Of a stretch of 64,000 nt of DNA, positions 41,161-50,301 are shown piece after piece (the first letter of the stretch is position 1; the number at the start of each line of letters is the position of its first letter). Origin of the DNA: DASVWH01 sp036389715 (GTDB lineage Bacteria > Acidobacteriota > Blastocatellia > Pyrinomonadales > Pyrinomonadaceae); contig DASVWH010000051.1 of assembly GCA_036389715.1 (NCBI GenBank), positions 39,450 to 103,449 on the forward strand. Reading direction: 5' to 3'. The notes beneath the pieces were generated by a model, which ran no database searches, was not told the origin of the DNA, and saw nothing but the letters and a program-made list of their open reading frames with translations. Position numbers and translations under genes: made by a program.

Positions 41161-41724
41161 TTATTGTCCGTTCTCGCCGTTGTTGTTCCGGTCGTGCCTG
41201 AAGCCGATGAAGGCGACCACGAGTCCGGCCCCGATGATGGCGGCAGCGATGGCGGCGCTGCGCGCGCCGGAGTTGTCGTTGTCGTCGCCGCTGGTGTCCT
41301 GCGTGTTGCCGCCGGAAGTCTGCGCCTTGGGCATCTTGAGCATGGCGACCAGGCTGCTATGGCTCTTCAAAAAGTTGTTGTTCGCAGCGAGTCTGGTCTC
41401 GACATTCTGCCTGGCAAAGACGCGCGCCAGCGTCGGGTTGGGCGTCAGCGTGAGCCTGCCGAGCGCACCCATCCGCTCTTTAGCCGTCGTGCCGTCGGTC
41501 GTCTCCGAAGAGATGGCCGGGCCGGAGTCCGCCCTGTTGGCGGCGAGCAGCTCCAGAGTATTGGAGGTCGCCGGGTCGCCCGTCGGCTGGGCCGTCGCCG
41601 GGGTGTTCGGTGTTCTCGGGTCGTTGAGCGCTTTTATCGGGCCAGCCATGACGTAGACTTGCGCGATGGAAAAAACGAGCGCCAGAGCAATCATTCGATA
41701 GGCGCTCAGATACTTGGAAGCCAT
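41161..41724 (-). CDS. exported protein with C-terminal transmembrane helix
   Basis: Encodes 187 residues. An N-terminal signal (YRMIALALVFSIAQVYVMAG) and a C-terminal hydrophobic helix (SAAIAAAIIGAGLVVAFIGF) followed by a charged RHDRNNNGENGQ end are the clear features. The middle is Asn/Thr/Ala-rich and polar, with one helix-like block (ARVFARQNVETRLAANNNFL). This looks like a short periplasmic protein anchored at its C-terminus. I recognise no family. GGGGGAA precedes the ATG. Confidence 0.65.
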   Translation of the reverse strand: MASKYLSAYRMIALALVFSIAQVYVMAGPIKALNDPRTPNTPATAQPTGDPATSNTLELLAANRADSGPAISSETTDGTTAKERMGALGRLTLTPNPTLARVFARQNVETRLAANNNFLKSHSSLVAMLKMPKAQTSGGNTQDTSGDDNDNSGARSAAIAAAIIGAGLVVAFIGFRHDRNNNGENGQ

Positions 41725-42112
41725 GATTAATTCCCCCTACTGCTGTATGCGGATTGGCAAATCACTAATGTTTTAATACTAGCCGATGAGGCGAGTCAAT
41801 AGTTATTCGTCGCGCACGCCGTTGCCGGAGAGCCGCGGCACGAGCGCCGCGCAGTAACAATTATGCCCGGCGCGCTCCTTGCCTTCCCCGTTTGCAGACG
41901 GCCCGCAACGCTCTCTCCGGGCCTGCTTTGAGAGAGACGAACGGGCCGGGCCTCCTTTCGCTTTTCGGGTATTAGTTCTATACTGAAGCTACATTCAGGG
42001 GAATTCAGTTCCTCTTGAGAATCCATCACGCGACATTCGGACAGACGTTAGAAGAGCGACCCCAGTGCCGTCTGCTGTATTCACCACAGTGTGAAACGCA
42101 CGGGAGAAGCCA
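41725..42112. promoter_or_regulatory. 388-bp divergent region with a candidate promoter for the gene at 41161
   Basis: On the minus strand TTGACT (41794-41799), 17 bp and TTAAAA (41771-41776) lie about 47 bp from the ATG at 41724. On the plus strand TATACT (41979-41984) is a possible -10 for the Crp/Fnr gene without a clear -35 box. Apart from these I see nothing in the region. Confidence 0.4.
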
Positions 42113-42856
42113 ATGTCTGTCCAAGAAGCCTCAACAGCAATAGAGAATCGGATTCTGTCCGCAGCAGTAGAGAACCGGATTCTGTCCTCCCTCCAGCCGC
42201 GCAAATACAGGGAACTGTTCTCCGCGCTCCGACCCGTCAGCTTTCTCCTGCGGGAGGTGCTCTACGAAGCGGGCCAGCCCATCCGCCAGGTCTATTTCCC
42301 GGAGCGAGGGCTGATCTCGGTCATCGCCAAAAGGGAGACGGGCAACGGGAGCCTTGAGCTGGGCATGATTGGAAAAGAGGGAATCGTCGGGCTCTCTGTT
42401 TTTCTCGGCGAAGAGATCACGCCGCACCGCTACGTCGCACAGTTGCCGTCAGCCGCGCTGGCCCTGGACGTTGACATCTTCAAAGAAGCCGCCGAGCGCG
42501 GGGGCGAGCTGCAAGTGTTGCTGCAACGCTTCGCACAGACCTTCATCTCGCAGATTTCACAGTCCACGCTGTGCATCTGCTTTCACAACTCGGAGCAGCG
42601 CCTGGCGCGCTGGCTGCTCCTCAGCCAGGACTACGCCAATTCGGACGAGTTTCCGCTGACGCACGAGTTCGTGGCCCAGATGCTCGGCATCCGCCGGACG
42701 GGCGTGACCGAGGCCGCCAATCTCTTCAAGGGCGCGAATCTCATCAAGTATGCTTACGGCAAAGTATCCATCCTCAACAGGCAAAAGCTGGAGGCCGTCT
42801 CCTGCTCCTGTTACCGCATCGTGACGGCGCAACGCAAGCGCCTGCTCGGCCTCTAA
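42113..42856 (+). CDS. Crp/Fnr-family transcriptional regulator
   Basis: Encodes 247 residues with GGGAGAAG before the ATG. A cyclic-nucleotide-type beta-roll sensor domain (about 30-145; FLLREVLYEAGQPIRQVYFP, ERGLISVIAK) is followed by the long dimer helix and a winged helix (HEFVAQMLGIRRTGVTEAAN). No cysteine cluster for iron-sulfur sensing is visible in the sensor, so it is not classical FNR; the ligand is unknown. The N-terminus holds a tandem duplication: two 27-nt units at 42141 and 42168 give ENRILSAAV then ENRILSSLQ. The regulon is unknown, but CRP-like dyads could be sought, for example at 63678. Confidence 0.88.
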   Translation: MSVQEASTAIENRILSAAVENRILSSLQPRKYRELFSALRPVSFLLREVLYEAGQPIRQVYFPERGLISVIAKRETGNGSLELGMIGKEGIVGLSVFLGEEITPHRYVAQLPSAALALDVDIFKEAAERGGELQVLLQRFAQTFISQISQSTLCICFHNSEQRLARWLLLSQDYANSDEFPLTHEFVAQMLGIRRTGVTEAANLFKGANLIKYAYGKVSILNRQKLEAVSCSCYRIVTAQRKRLLGL

Positions 42857-42863
42857 AACATAA

Positions 42864-42885
42864 ACGGCGGGAGCGGTCCCGCCGT
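42864..42885 (+). terminator. terminator after the Crp/Fnr gene
   Basis: ACGGCGGGA and TCCCGCCGT, a perfect 9-bp stem with a 4-nt loop, 8 bp after the stop codon. Confidence 0.6.
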
Positions 42886-42904
42886 CAGTCATTAATATTA
42901 TTGA

Positions 42905-42978
<74 letters not shown>

Positions 42979-42991
42979 ACGCGAGTGGTGA

Positions 42992-43020
42992 TGATAATGG
43001 GCGGATTTGTTCAGTGTCAA
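42992..43020 (-). promoter_or_regulatory. promoter of tRNA-Ala
   Basis: On the minus strand TTGACA (43015-43020), 17 bp, TTATCA (42992-42997). It ends about 13 bp before the tRNA 5' end. It lies inside the island, so the intact tRNA is now expressed from island-borne DNA. Confidence 0.6.
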
Positions 43021-43021
43021 G

Positions 43022-43182
43022 TTCAGTAGGCCCTTTCCAAAATTCGAAAAAACCTCCAGGTATATCAAGACCCTACGGCAGAAGCGTCAGATTCCTTGCG
43101 TGAAAGTGGGCCGAGCGGTTCGCACAAGTACCCTGAACACATAGAGCAGTTCCTAAAGGAACGAGAGCAGCAGACGACGTAG
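43022..43182 (+). pseudogene. frameshifted excisionase/HTH-type DNA-binding protein relic
   Basis: One frame gives YIKTLRQKRQIPCVKVGRAV up to about 43123. A shifted frame then continues HKYPEHIEQFLKEREQQTT and stops at 43180-43182. Joined, the two pieces have the shape of an excisionase-family helix-turn-helix (recognition part, I-P-x-x-K-V-G-R-x-V-R wing, then a helix ending in FLKERE). No start codon or full N-terminal half is visible, and a single frameshift near 43122 breaks it. Its place beside the tRNA attachment repeat supports a decayed integrative element. Confidence 0.6.
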
Positions 43183-43392
43183 GGTCAATTCACCCCTCAC
43201 CTCAGGTCCATTAACGAATCGAGGTAGCGTCTCCTTGCTCCTTATTTCCCCTTCCGCCTTCAGTTCAGACGGCTCATTGCGTGGCAGGGGCTTGAAACAT
43301 TGGGGCCAATGGCGAAAGTTGCCGGAGCCTGTTTAGTATGTGTCCTTACCGCGATGTGAAAGACTTGGGCACCTCCCTGCCCTTATCCGGCT
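43183..43392. other. non-coding stretch inside the island
   Basis: About 210 bp between the excisionase relic and the end of the restriction-modification gene. No frame with coding features and no obvious terminator hairpin for the minus-strand gene was seen. Confidence 0.4.
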
Positions 43393-46131
43393 TTACTCTT
43401 CAGGAGACGCGCCCTCCTCGATTTCCGGTAGCTCTTCATCACCCCTGCCATCAATCAAATCGCTAAAGGCGGCCATTGCCTCTCTTAAAGTGTTCTGAGC
43501 TTCGCGTTGTCCGTACTTCGCGGCCATAACATCTTTGACAAGCTGCCTCTGCGTGTCTTTATCTGGCGGGAAGCATATTTCCAGAGCCTCGAAATCGGCT
43601 ACTTGTGTCCGGCGTCTGTTGCTGTGTCCAGTCGTAATAGCTCTAAACGCCCTTTGGTAGTACCTACTTCTAAGCAGACAAGAGAGGAAATTCGGGTCGA
43701 GGCGCTCATCTGTAATCTCATATATCGGAAATTCCTTTGTCACTAGGGCGCTATCGAAATCCTCTGGCACTACCGATATACACCCCTTCCATAGGTCAAT
43801 AGATGAAAACACCACGTCGCCACTATCCGCCGCAAACCACGTTGAAGAACTATCCTCAAAATACATACCGAGCCAGTCAGGAGGGTTATTGCCTTTGCCA
43901 GCTTCACGCGGGCGTATATCGCCCGTTTGAGAAATCGTCATCACCTTAACCCGCTTGTCCGGTTCGCTTTCGGGGCGGACTACGTTATCTCGCCTTCGCA
44001 TGGCTTCGCCTATCTTAACCCTAATCCACCCTGTTGGAATTGACGTGCGCTCTTCTCGCTTGAAGAGGAAGTATTTAGGGTCAAGGCGGTGGCTTGTGTG
44101 AGCGTTCCACATTTCAACTATGGAAACGGCCATACAATCAGGAGATAGACGCCCCTCGTAGGAGTCAGGATTCTCTAGGAACTTATGATATTCGCCCAGA
44201 ATTGTTCCTGACTGGTCTTTAGACAGCCGTCCGCCGGTATCCCCGATGTACAGGTCATTTTTGTCTGAGGGGGCACCAGTCGTAGTGTAACCAAGATGAT
44301 TAGCTTCGGCTAAAAACACCTTGTAGTTAACTGATTCCAAAGCGCGGACAAGTGCCTCACCTTCGCTTTCACCGTCAGCGATTGCGGACGCATATACCCT
44401 ATCAAAGCGATACTTTTCCGAGTCTCTGAACTTCCTGAAGAACAGTATCGAGGTTTTGTTCTGAGCCCCGGACTTCCTAAAGGCGTAGTCAGGAAGGGAA
44501 ACAATTGACTCTATTACCCCGTTCTTAACAAGGAAGCGGCGGACGCGAGGGCAATTCGATAGTTCTCCCTGATTGTTAAATATGCCGTCAGGAAGAATTA
44601 GCCCAAGCCTTCCACCCTCTTCCAGCAAATCAACGCATCTTTCTATGATGACTTGTTCGGATGGAACTTTATCCCGGTCTGCGGCAATCTCAAACGAAGA
44701 TAAGGTATTTGAGCCAAGGTGGTCGTCATCGCCTTCCTGAACCTCGTCTCCGAACGGTGGATTCCCAACAATCTTTGAAAACTTCTCTTGTGGCGGGTTC
44801 AGGCGCGGGCGGGCGAAAACCGCGTCGAGGCAACTCCTGTCACCTTCAATGTTCGTATGACCATCATGGTGAAGGAGCAGGTTGATTTTGCAGATTCGCG
44901 CCAGAATCTCGTGAATCTCAATGCCATAAACCCTGTGCAAGGCGAAATCTAGTTTGATTCTGTTAATTTCTGCTACGTCCTGCCCCTCAAAGGAGGCATC
45001 AATCGAATGCCACACTTGTAGTAGCGCCTCTAAGAGGAAACCGCCGCTCCCCGCAGTGGGGTCGATAAGGTGGTCTTCGTGAGTGATGCCCAGCATCGCG
45101 ACTGTAAAGCGAGACAGCTGGCGCATCGTGAAGTACTGTCCTAATTCGCCACGGAAGACTGAACCGAAGAAATTCTCGAATGCGCTTCCGATGCTATCAA
45201 CATCGGTGCGGACAAAACTCACATCCTGTAAGACCTTAACAATCTCGAAAATCTTTTTATCGCTCAGATTGATTCGTATCCCATGCGGAAAGATGGTCGT
45301 ATCATCCTTGCAAGCGATAGAGAACCGCTTATGAATGCGGTTCGCTACTGTGGCGGTTGTCTCCTTCGTACCAACCTGAAAATCTCTTGGCCGCCCCGTC
45401 GGGATAGACCGCTCGTCACTGACTTTGGCAAAGAGCAACTTAGACCACTCGTCAAAAGCAGTGAGTGGGTCACGCTTTCCGCCCGCCCAAATAATTGAAT
45501 GTGCCCGCCTAATTTTGCTTTCAAGCGTGGAGGGCTTGACCGCCTTAATGTCGTTTTCCGTCCCAGCTACGAACTGATAAATCGGAACGTCCCCGTATTG
45601 CTCAGGAACGGCATCCTTCTGCCCTCGAACGTTGTCCCGCCTTTCGGTCGGCGGGAAGTTAGCTACATCGAAAAAAGTTGATGAAGAGTAATCATCATAA
45701 AGGCCGTAAGGCGCACGTAATGAATTAGCATTGCCAAATAGCTGCTCAATACCTTGTTCCCTATCCCTCTTTAACGTGTTCTCCGGCTTATTCTCGACAA
45801 CGAGGAAAGGCTCCTTGCACCTGTCATCCAAATAAACAACAATATCCGCCCAATCATTAGGCGTTCGTCGGGGGACAGTGACTTCAGTCTTAATCCGGTT
45901 CGCCGGATACCCCTTCTTGATGATGAGGTAGGCTATCGTGCGACACCGCACCCACTCTTCTGGGTCGCTCCACTGATAACTTTTCTTCTGGTGCAAACTA
46001 TAAGTAACTTTATTATCCTTAATTTCAATAATCCCTCTTTTAACAGCCTCAACCACGTATTCATCGTGCAGGACTTCGTTAATTTTCTCTTGGGCTTTTC
46101 TGCTGGCCTTAGTTTCTGTGGCCTGTGACAT
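43393..46131 (-). CDS. single-polypeptide restriction-modification enzyme (HSDR_N-like nuclease, N6-adenine methylase, recognition domain)
   Basis: A 912-residue protein. Residues about 60-120 carry a PD-(D/E)xK-like site similar to type I restriction subunits (Asp96 in NDWADIVVY, Glu113/Lys115 in FLVVENKPEN). The methylase domain follows, with SAM motif I at Asp357 (DPTAGSGGFLLEALL) and catalytic motif IV at Asn457 (GNPPFGDEV). The last 230 residues (RVKIGEAMRRRDNV, VKVMTISQTGDIRPRE, SNRRRTQVADFEALEICFP) look like one HsdS-type recognition half with a coiled tail. No separate R, M or S gene is present, so this is probably a type IIG/IIL-style enzyme that cuts and methylates on its own. GGAGG precedes the ATG. 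Its AT-richer composition marks recent transfer. Confidence 0.82.
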   Translation of the reverse strand: MSQATETKASRKAQEKINEVLHDEYVVEAVKRGIIEIKDNKVTYSLHQKKSYQWSDPEEWVRCRTIAYLIIKKGYPANRIKTEVTVPRRTPNDWADIVVYLDDRCKEPFLVVENKPENTLKRDREQGIEQLFGNANSLRAPYGLYDDYSSSTFFDVANFPPTERRDNVRGQKDAVPEQYGDVPIYQFVAGTENDIKAVKPSTLESKIRRAHSIIWAGGKRDPLTAFDEWSKLLFAKVSDERSIPTGRPRDFQVGTKETTATVANRIHKRFSIACKDDTTIFPHGIRINLSDKKIFEIVKVLQDVSFVRTDVDSIGSAFENFFGSVFRGELGQYFTMRQLSRFTVAMLGITHEDHLIDPTAGSGGFLLEALLQVWHSIDASFEGQDVAEINRIKLDFALHRVYGIEIHEILARICKINLLLHHDGHTNIEGDRSCLDAVFARPRLNPPQEKFSKIVGNPPFGDEVQEGDDDHLGSNTLSSFEIAADRDKVPSEQVIIERCVDLLEEGGRLGLILPDGIFNNQGELSNCPRVRRFLVKNGVIESIVSLPDYAFRKSGAQNKTSILFFRKFRDSEKYRFDRVYASAIADGESEGEALVRALESVNYKVFLAEANHLGYTTTGAPSDKNDLYIGDTGGRLSKDQSGTILGEYHKFLENPDSYEGRLSPDCMAVSIVEMWNAHTSHRLDPKYFLFKREERTSIPTGWIRVKIGEAMRRRDNVVRPESEPDKRVKVMTISQTGDIRPREAGKGNNPPDWLGMYFEDSSSTWFAADSGDVVFSSIDLWKGCISVVPEDFDSALVTKEFPIYEITDERLDPNFLSCLLRSRYYQRAFRAITTGHSNRRRTQVADFEALEICFPPDKDTQRQLVKDVMAAKYGQREAQNTLREAMAAFSDLIDGRGDEELPEIEEGASPEE

Positions 46132-46393
46132 AGAGACACCTCCGATTTTTTAGAGCACTGCGCTCTGGGGATTTCAGAGTGAGGTGCTCTGAAAATCTTG
46201 CTATAATCTTGCCGCCGAAGTGCAGCGGCAAAATTCGATGCATTGCAGGCGAGCAGCTTCCGTGGAGGCGGCTTCAACTTTCAACCTGTCGCTTTGGCAA
46301 GCATTTGAAGTGAAAGAGACCCGCGAAAGAGACCCAAAACACGAACGGCCATCCGAAGATGACCGTAAGTGATTGAACTTGTTGGTGGAGCCT
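46132..46393. other. right end of the island, non-coding
   Basis: Contains a TTGCCGC/GCGGCAA hairpin near 46210-46233 and, on the plus strand, a TATAAT at about 46201-46206 without a -35 box. I see no gene; short open frames here run into the tRNA remnant. The segment next to the remnant is AT-rich and probably marks the element's end. Confidence 0.4.
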
Positions 46394-46468
<75 letters not shown>

Positions 46469-46482
46469 AAATACCGTTGGAA

Positions 46483-46512
46483 ATATTAGAGAGAGCATGG
46501 GCCGGGTGTCAA
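46483..46512 (-). promoter_or_regulatory. strong promoter of the tRNA-Ala remnant
   Basis: On the minus strand TTGACA (46507-46512), 18 bp, TAATAT (46483-46488), about 14 bp before the tRNA start. It is probably the ancestral chromosomal tRNA-Ala promoter. Confidence 0.65.
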
Positions 46513-46590
46513 GAGCGCGCGAGCCCTTCACTCAAATCGCGCGAGTCGCTTGCTCGGCCCGCGCGCCTTCAATCAACGGCCCTCTCGTCC

Positions 46591-47805
46591 TTAATCGTCG
46601 AGCAGGCTGCGGGTGGCAACCTCCAGCGCCTCGGCCAGTTTCTCAGGCTTGCGCCCGCCGCCCTGCGCCATCTCCGGGCGACCGCCGCCGCGCCCGTCCA
46701 GCATCGCGCAGGCCTCTCGCATCAACGCATTCATATCGCCGGGGGCGTCCGCCGAGCGCGCGAAGACGAGCCGCGCCGTCTCTTGATCGCGCGAGGCGAG
46801 CAGGGCAATCGTTCCGGGATGAGCCGCGAGCGCCTGCCCTAGCCTTTTGAGCGACTCTGCATCGCGCGCGTCAAGAATGTGTGTGCAGAGCCTGAGCCCT
46901 TCACGGACCGGCGCGGCCTGGCTCAACAATTCATCTGCTTCGGCGCGCGCCGCCACCTCTTCGAGCGAGCGCAGGCGGCGCGTCAGCTGCTTGTTCTCTT
47001 CCAACAGGCGTGCGACCGCCGCAGGGGCTTCCTCGCGTCCGGCGCTGAACATGGCGGCGATGCTGCGCGCCACCCGATTGGCCCGGTCATAGTCGGCCAG
47101 CGCACGGCCTCCGGCGACGAATTCGATGCGGGTCAGGCCCTTCGCGCGCTCGAAGGAGCGGACGGCGATGAGCCCGACTTCGCCCGTTCGCGCTGCGTGT
47201 GTCCCGCCGCAGGGGCTCAGGTCGAAGCCCTCTATCTCGATGATCCGAAGCTCGCCCTCGCGCGCCGAATCCTTGCGCAGTGCGAGCCCGGCGGCCTCTT
47301 CCTTAGTGACCTGGCGAACGCGCACGGGGCGGTCTTCCCAGATGATGCTGTTGGCGAGCCGGACGGCTGCGGCGATGCTCGCATCGGTCGGCTCATCGAG
47401 CGCGACATCTATCTCGGAGACCTGTTCCATCATTCTAAAGCCGCGCGTTTCGGCCGCGAAGAGCGTGACGAAAGCCTGCGAGAGAATGTGCTGGCCCGTG
47501 TGCTGCTGGATGTGGTCCAGGCGACGCGGCCAGTCTACGCGGCCCCTGACGGTTGCGCCGACCTTGAACTCGCCGCCCTGGATGATGTGCAGAATAACCT
47601 CATCTTCGGCCTCTATGCATTCGACGACGGGCGCGCCGCCGAGCATTCCGGTGTCGTTGGGCTGTCCGCCGCCGGTCGGATAAAAGGCCGTGCGGTCGAG
47701 TGTCACGGCCGTCCATCCGCTGACCCGCTCGGTCACGGCCAAGACCCGTGCTTCAAACTCCGTCTGGTGTGAATCGGCGTAGTAGAGACGTTCGGTTATG
47801 CTCAT
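46591..47805 (-). CDS. AlaX-type alanyl-tRNA editing protein with DHHA1 domain
   Basis: Encodes 404 residues. The N-terminal part matches the editing half of AlaRS: AFYPTGGGQPNDTG, the zinc/active-site HTGQHILSQAF, and the later DLSPCGGTHAARTGEVG. A coiled region (EENKQLTRRLRSLEEVAARA) and a C-terminal DHHA1 oligomerisation domain (GGGRPEMAQGGG) follow. It has no aminoacylation domain, so it should hydrolyse Ser- or Gly-charged tRNA-Ala in trans. The gene ends about 120 bp upstream of the tRNA-Ala remnant, on the same strand, so the editor originally neighboured its own tRNA substrate. Confidence 0.92.
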   Translation of the reverse strand: MSITERLYYADSHQTEFEARVLAVTERVSGWTAVTLDRTAFYPTGGGQPNDTGMLGGAPVVECIEAEDEVILHIIQGGEFKVGATVRGRVDWPRRLDHIQQHTGQHILSQAFVTLFAAETRGFRMMEQVSEIDVALDEPTDASIAAAVRLANSIIWEDRPVRVRQVTKEEAAGLALRKDSAREGELRIIEIEGFDLSPCGGTHAARTGEVGLIAVRSFERAKGLTRIEFVAGGRALADYDRANRVARSIAAMFSAGREEAPAAVARLLEENKQLTRRLRSLEEVAARAEADELLSQAAPVREGLRLCTHILDARDAESLKRLGQALAAHPGTIALLASRDQETARLVFARSADAPGDMNALMREACAMLDGRGGGRPEMAQGGGRKPEKLAEALEVATRSLLDD

Positions 47806-47958
47806 GGGAATCGGGGACGATGCAGCCGCCGCGCTTTGGACTTTCTGAACCGGACTCTAAAACTAGACGACGCCGCCGTGAAGCGTCAAGGCGGAAACGG
47901 GCCGCGAGTGCCCGGCCGCCGGATGCCAAAAGCGGCTCTCCTGCCGGTCAACTTTTTT

Positions 47959-47987
47959 TTGACAGGTGCGCCCGAAATACGGATAAT
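47959..47987 (+). promoter_or_regulatory. promoter of the M61 peptidase gene
   Basis: TTGACA, 17 bp, GATAAT, preceded by a T8 tract; the leader is about 58 nt before ATG 48052. Confidence 0.7.
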
Positions 47988-48051
47988 CGCCGGGCCGTCA
48001 CCCCACCCCCGGTCTTTCTCACGCACACTTTACCCTTTGGAGCTATTCCCG

Positions 48052-49950
48052 ATGATTAACCGCCCCAGACGATTCGCCCTGCGCGCTGCCGTCGCGTTTA
48101 CCCTGCTCGCACTCTGCTGCCTGACGGCGAGCGCCCGGCCGCCCGGTTCCATCAATTACCGCTTGATGATGTCGCGGCCTGCCTCGCATCTCTTCGAGGT
48201 GGCGATTGAGGTGGAGACGACGGGCGGCCGGGCGGATGAGTACCTGGACTTTCAGATGCCCAGGTGGACGCCCGGCCGCTATTCGGTCTTCGAGTTTGCG
48301 AAGAACGTACAGGAGTTTCATGCGTCTTCGAGCTGCGGCGAGCGGATGTGCGCGATTGTCCCTCTGCCCGTGACCAGGCTCGACGACCAGACCTGGCGCG
48401 TCGAGGCGCGCGGCATGCCCGCAGTGACCGTGACATACAAGGTCTTCGCAGACGATCTTTCAGGGACCTTCTCACAACTGGACCAGACGCACGCGAGCTT
48501 CAACGGCGGCTCCCTCTTCATGTACGTCGTAGATCACAAGCAGGACCCGGTCAGGCTGAGCATCTCGCCGCCCGCGGGCTGGCGCATCGTCAACGGGAGG
48601 ACCGAGCGCGCCGGGCAGCGCGAGTGGCAGTTTCCGAACTACGACCTGCTGATTGATACGCCGACCGAGATCGCCCCAAACTGGACGCAGGATGATTTCA
48701 TCGTCGGGGGCAAAACCTATCACGTCGTCGTCCACTCGCTGGGCGAGGAGGGCGGCAAGCGCCCCGCGCTCGTGCGCGACCTGGAAAAGATCGTCCGGGC
48801 CGAAACCGGAATGTGGGGCGCGCCCGAGTTCGATTCCTATACTTTCATGATTCACTTTGCCGCCGACGACCGCTCGCTCGACGGCATGGAGCACCTCACC
48901 TCGACGAACATCATCGAGCCGGGCGCGCTCGCCGATCCGGGCATTTACGGCGACACGCTGGAAACGGCCGCGCACGAGTTTTTTCACGTCTGGAACGTCA
49001 AGCGGCTGCGGCCCATCGAACTCGGCCCCTGGGACTTTACGCGACCGGCGAAGACGCGCGGGCTCTGGATCGCCGAAGGTCTCACGCAGTATTACGGCGA
49101 GCTGATGCTGCGCCGCGCGGGGCTCTGGACCGACAAGCAATTGCTGAAAAGATTCGGGGATGTCCTCGGCGGGATAGAGAATAATCCCGGCAGCCGTTTA
49201 ATGAGTGCCGAAGAATCGTCCCTCGTCGCGCCTTTCCTGGACGGCGCGCCGGAGGTGCAGCGCACCAACCTCTTCAACACTTCCGTCAGCTACTACTACA
49301 AGGGCGAAATCCTGGGGCTCGTCCTGGACCTCTTGATTAGGCGGGCGACGCGCGGCCAGGCTTCGCTGGATGACGTGATGCGGCAAATGTACGAAGAGTT
49401 TTATCTCAAGAGTCCGGCGGCGACCTATTACCTGCGCGGGCGCGGCTTCACGGGCGAAGACTTCGAGCGAGTTGCCTCGCGTGTGGCGGGCAGGGACCTG
49501 CGGGAATTTTTCGCCCGCCACGTGCGCGGCGTCGAAGTGCCTCCTTATGATGAAGCCTTCGCGACGGTCGGACTGCGGCTCGTGCGAGAGCCCGTGCCCG
49601 CTAAGGCTTCCGCCGGTTTTACCCTCGACGACGAAGGAGAAGACCGCCTCGTGAAGATTAAGAACATACGCGCCGGGTCCGCCGCCGCAGATGCCGGGCT
49701 CAAACAGGGCGACGTTATCCTCTCGGTCGGAAATATGAGGGTCACGCGCGAGAAGTACATGGCCGCGCTCGACGCATACAGGCGCGGAGCACGCGTGCCC
49801 CTGACCGTCCGCCGCGACCGCCGCACCTTCCAGGCCAGCATCAGGCAGGACGCGCCGGGGGCCAGCACCTACCGGCTCGAAGAGGCCCCTCAGGCTTCGG
49901 CGCAAGCACGCTCGCTGCGCGCCGCATGGCTCTCAGGCGGGCCTTCCTGA
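48052..49950 (+). CDS. secreted M61-family peptidase with C-terminal PDZ domain
   Basis: Encodes 632 residues from ATG 48052 (GGAG 9 nt upstream); the open frame extends 72 codons upstream, through the promoter, and is not used. The signal peptide is FALRAAVAFTLLALCCLTASA. The N-terminal beta domain is followed by the zinc site AAHEFFHVWNVKRLRP (His308, Glu309, His312), with GLTQYYGELMLRRAG supplying the third ligand glutamate. A PDZ domain occupies about 520-610 (IRAGSAAADAGLKQGDVILS). M61 enzymes are glycyl aminopeptidases acting in the periplasm or outside the cell; the length and order match the family. Confidence 0.92.
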   Translation: MINRPRRFALRAAVAFTLLALCCLTASARPPGSINYRLMMSRPASHLFEVAIEVETTGGRADEYLDFQMPRWTPGRYSVFEFAKNVQEFHASSSCGERMCAIVPLPVTRLDDQTWRVEARGMPAVTVTYKVFADDLSGTFSQLDQTHASFNGGSLFMYVVDHKQDPVRLSISPPAGWRIVNGRTERAGQREWQFPNYDLLIDTPTEIAPNWTQDDFIVGGKTYHVVVHSLGEEGGKRPALVRDLEKIVRAETGMWGAPEFDSYTFMIHFAADDRSLDGMEHLTSTNIIEPGALADPGIYGDTLETAAHEFFHVWNVKRLRPIELGPWDFTRPAKTRGLWIAEGLTQYYGELMLRRAGLWTDKQLLKRFGDVLGGIENNPGSRLMSAEESSLVAPFLDGAPEVQRTNLFNTSVSYYYKGEILGLVLDLLIRRATRGQASLDDVMRQMYEEFYLKSPAATYYLRGRGFTGEDFERVASRVAGRDLREFFARHVRGVEVPPYDEAFATVGLRLVREPVPAKASAGFTLDDEGEDRLVKIKNIRAGSAAADAGLKQGDVILSVGNMRVTREKYMAALDAYRRGARVPLTVRRDRRTFQASIRQDAPGASTYRLEEAPQASAQARSLRAAWLSGGPS

Positions 49951-50013
49951 ATTACCGAATACATTTTTAGCCAAAGCTCAACCGGATTCCAATGAGCTGT
50001 TAAAGCGTTGGAA

Positions 50014-50157
50014 TCAATGTGAGTTGAGATAACGCAAAAGGTAGATGACAAGCCCACAGGCAAGCCCGGCAAGGATCAGCGTCAACTCGATTGGGACGCC
50101 GAACAGGTACAAACTTCGATGCCCGTCCCTCTCTTTTCTGCTTATCCAAAAGGACAT
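50014..50157 (-). CDS. small single-pass membrane protein, 47 residues
   Basis: The frame begins ATG at 50157, with GGGGGAG 6-7 nt upstream, and encodes MSFWISRKERDGHRSLYLFG, then a hydrophobic helix (PIELTLILAGLACGLVIYLL) and a short RYLNSH tail. The ribosome site, the positive-inside pattern (basic residues before the helix) and the clean stop make it credible despite its size. I recognise no family. It lies between the M61 gene and the lipid kinase gene. Confidence 0.6.
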   Translation of the reverse strand: MSFWISRKERDGHRSLYLFGVPIELTLILAGLACGLVIYLLRYLNSH

Positions 50158-50301
50158 ATCATTCTCCCCCTGGCTTAAGGCGCCGAACAATTAAACTTTT
50201 GTTCACTATAGCTGCCCTGTAGCCGACCCCCAAGGGGCAGGCTGACGACTGCTCCGTCCCTTCGGCCCAACGCGTGTGCAGGAAACGGCGAGCTTTCGCG
50301 C

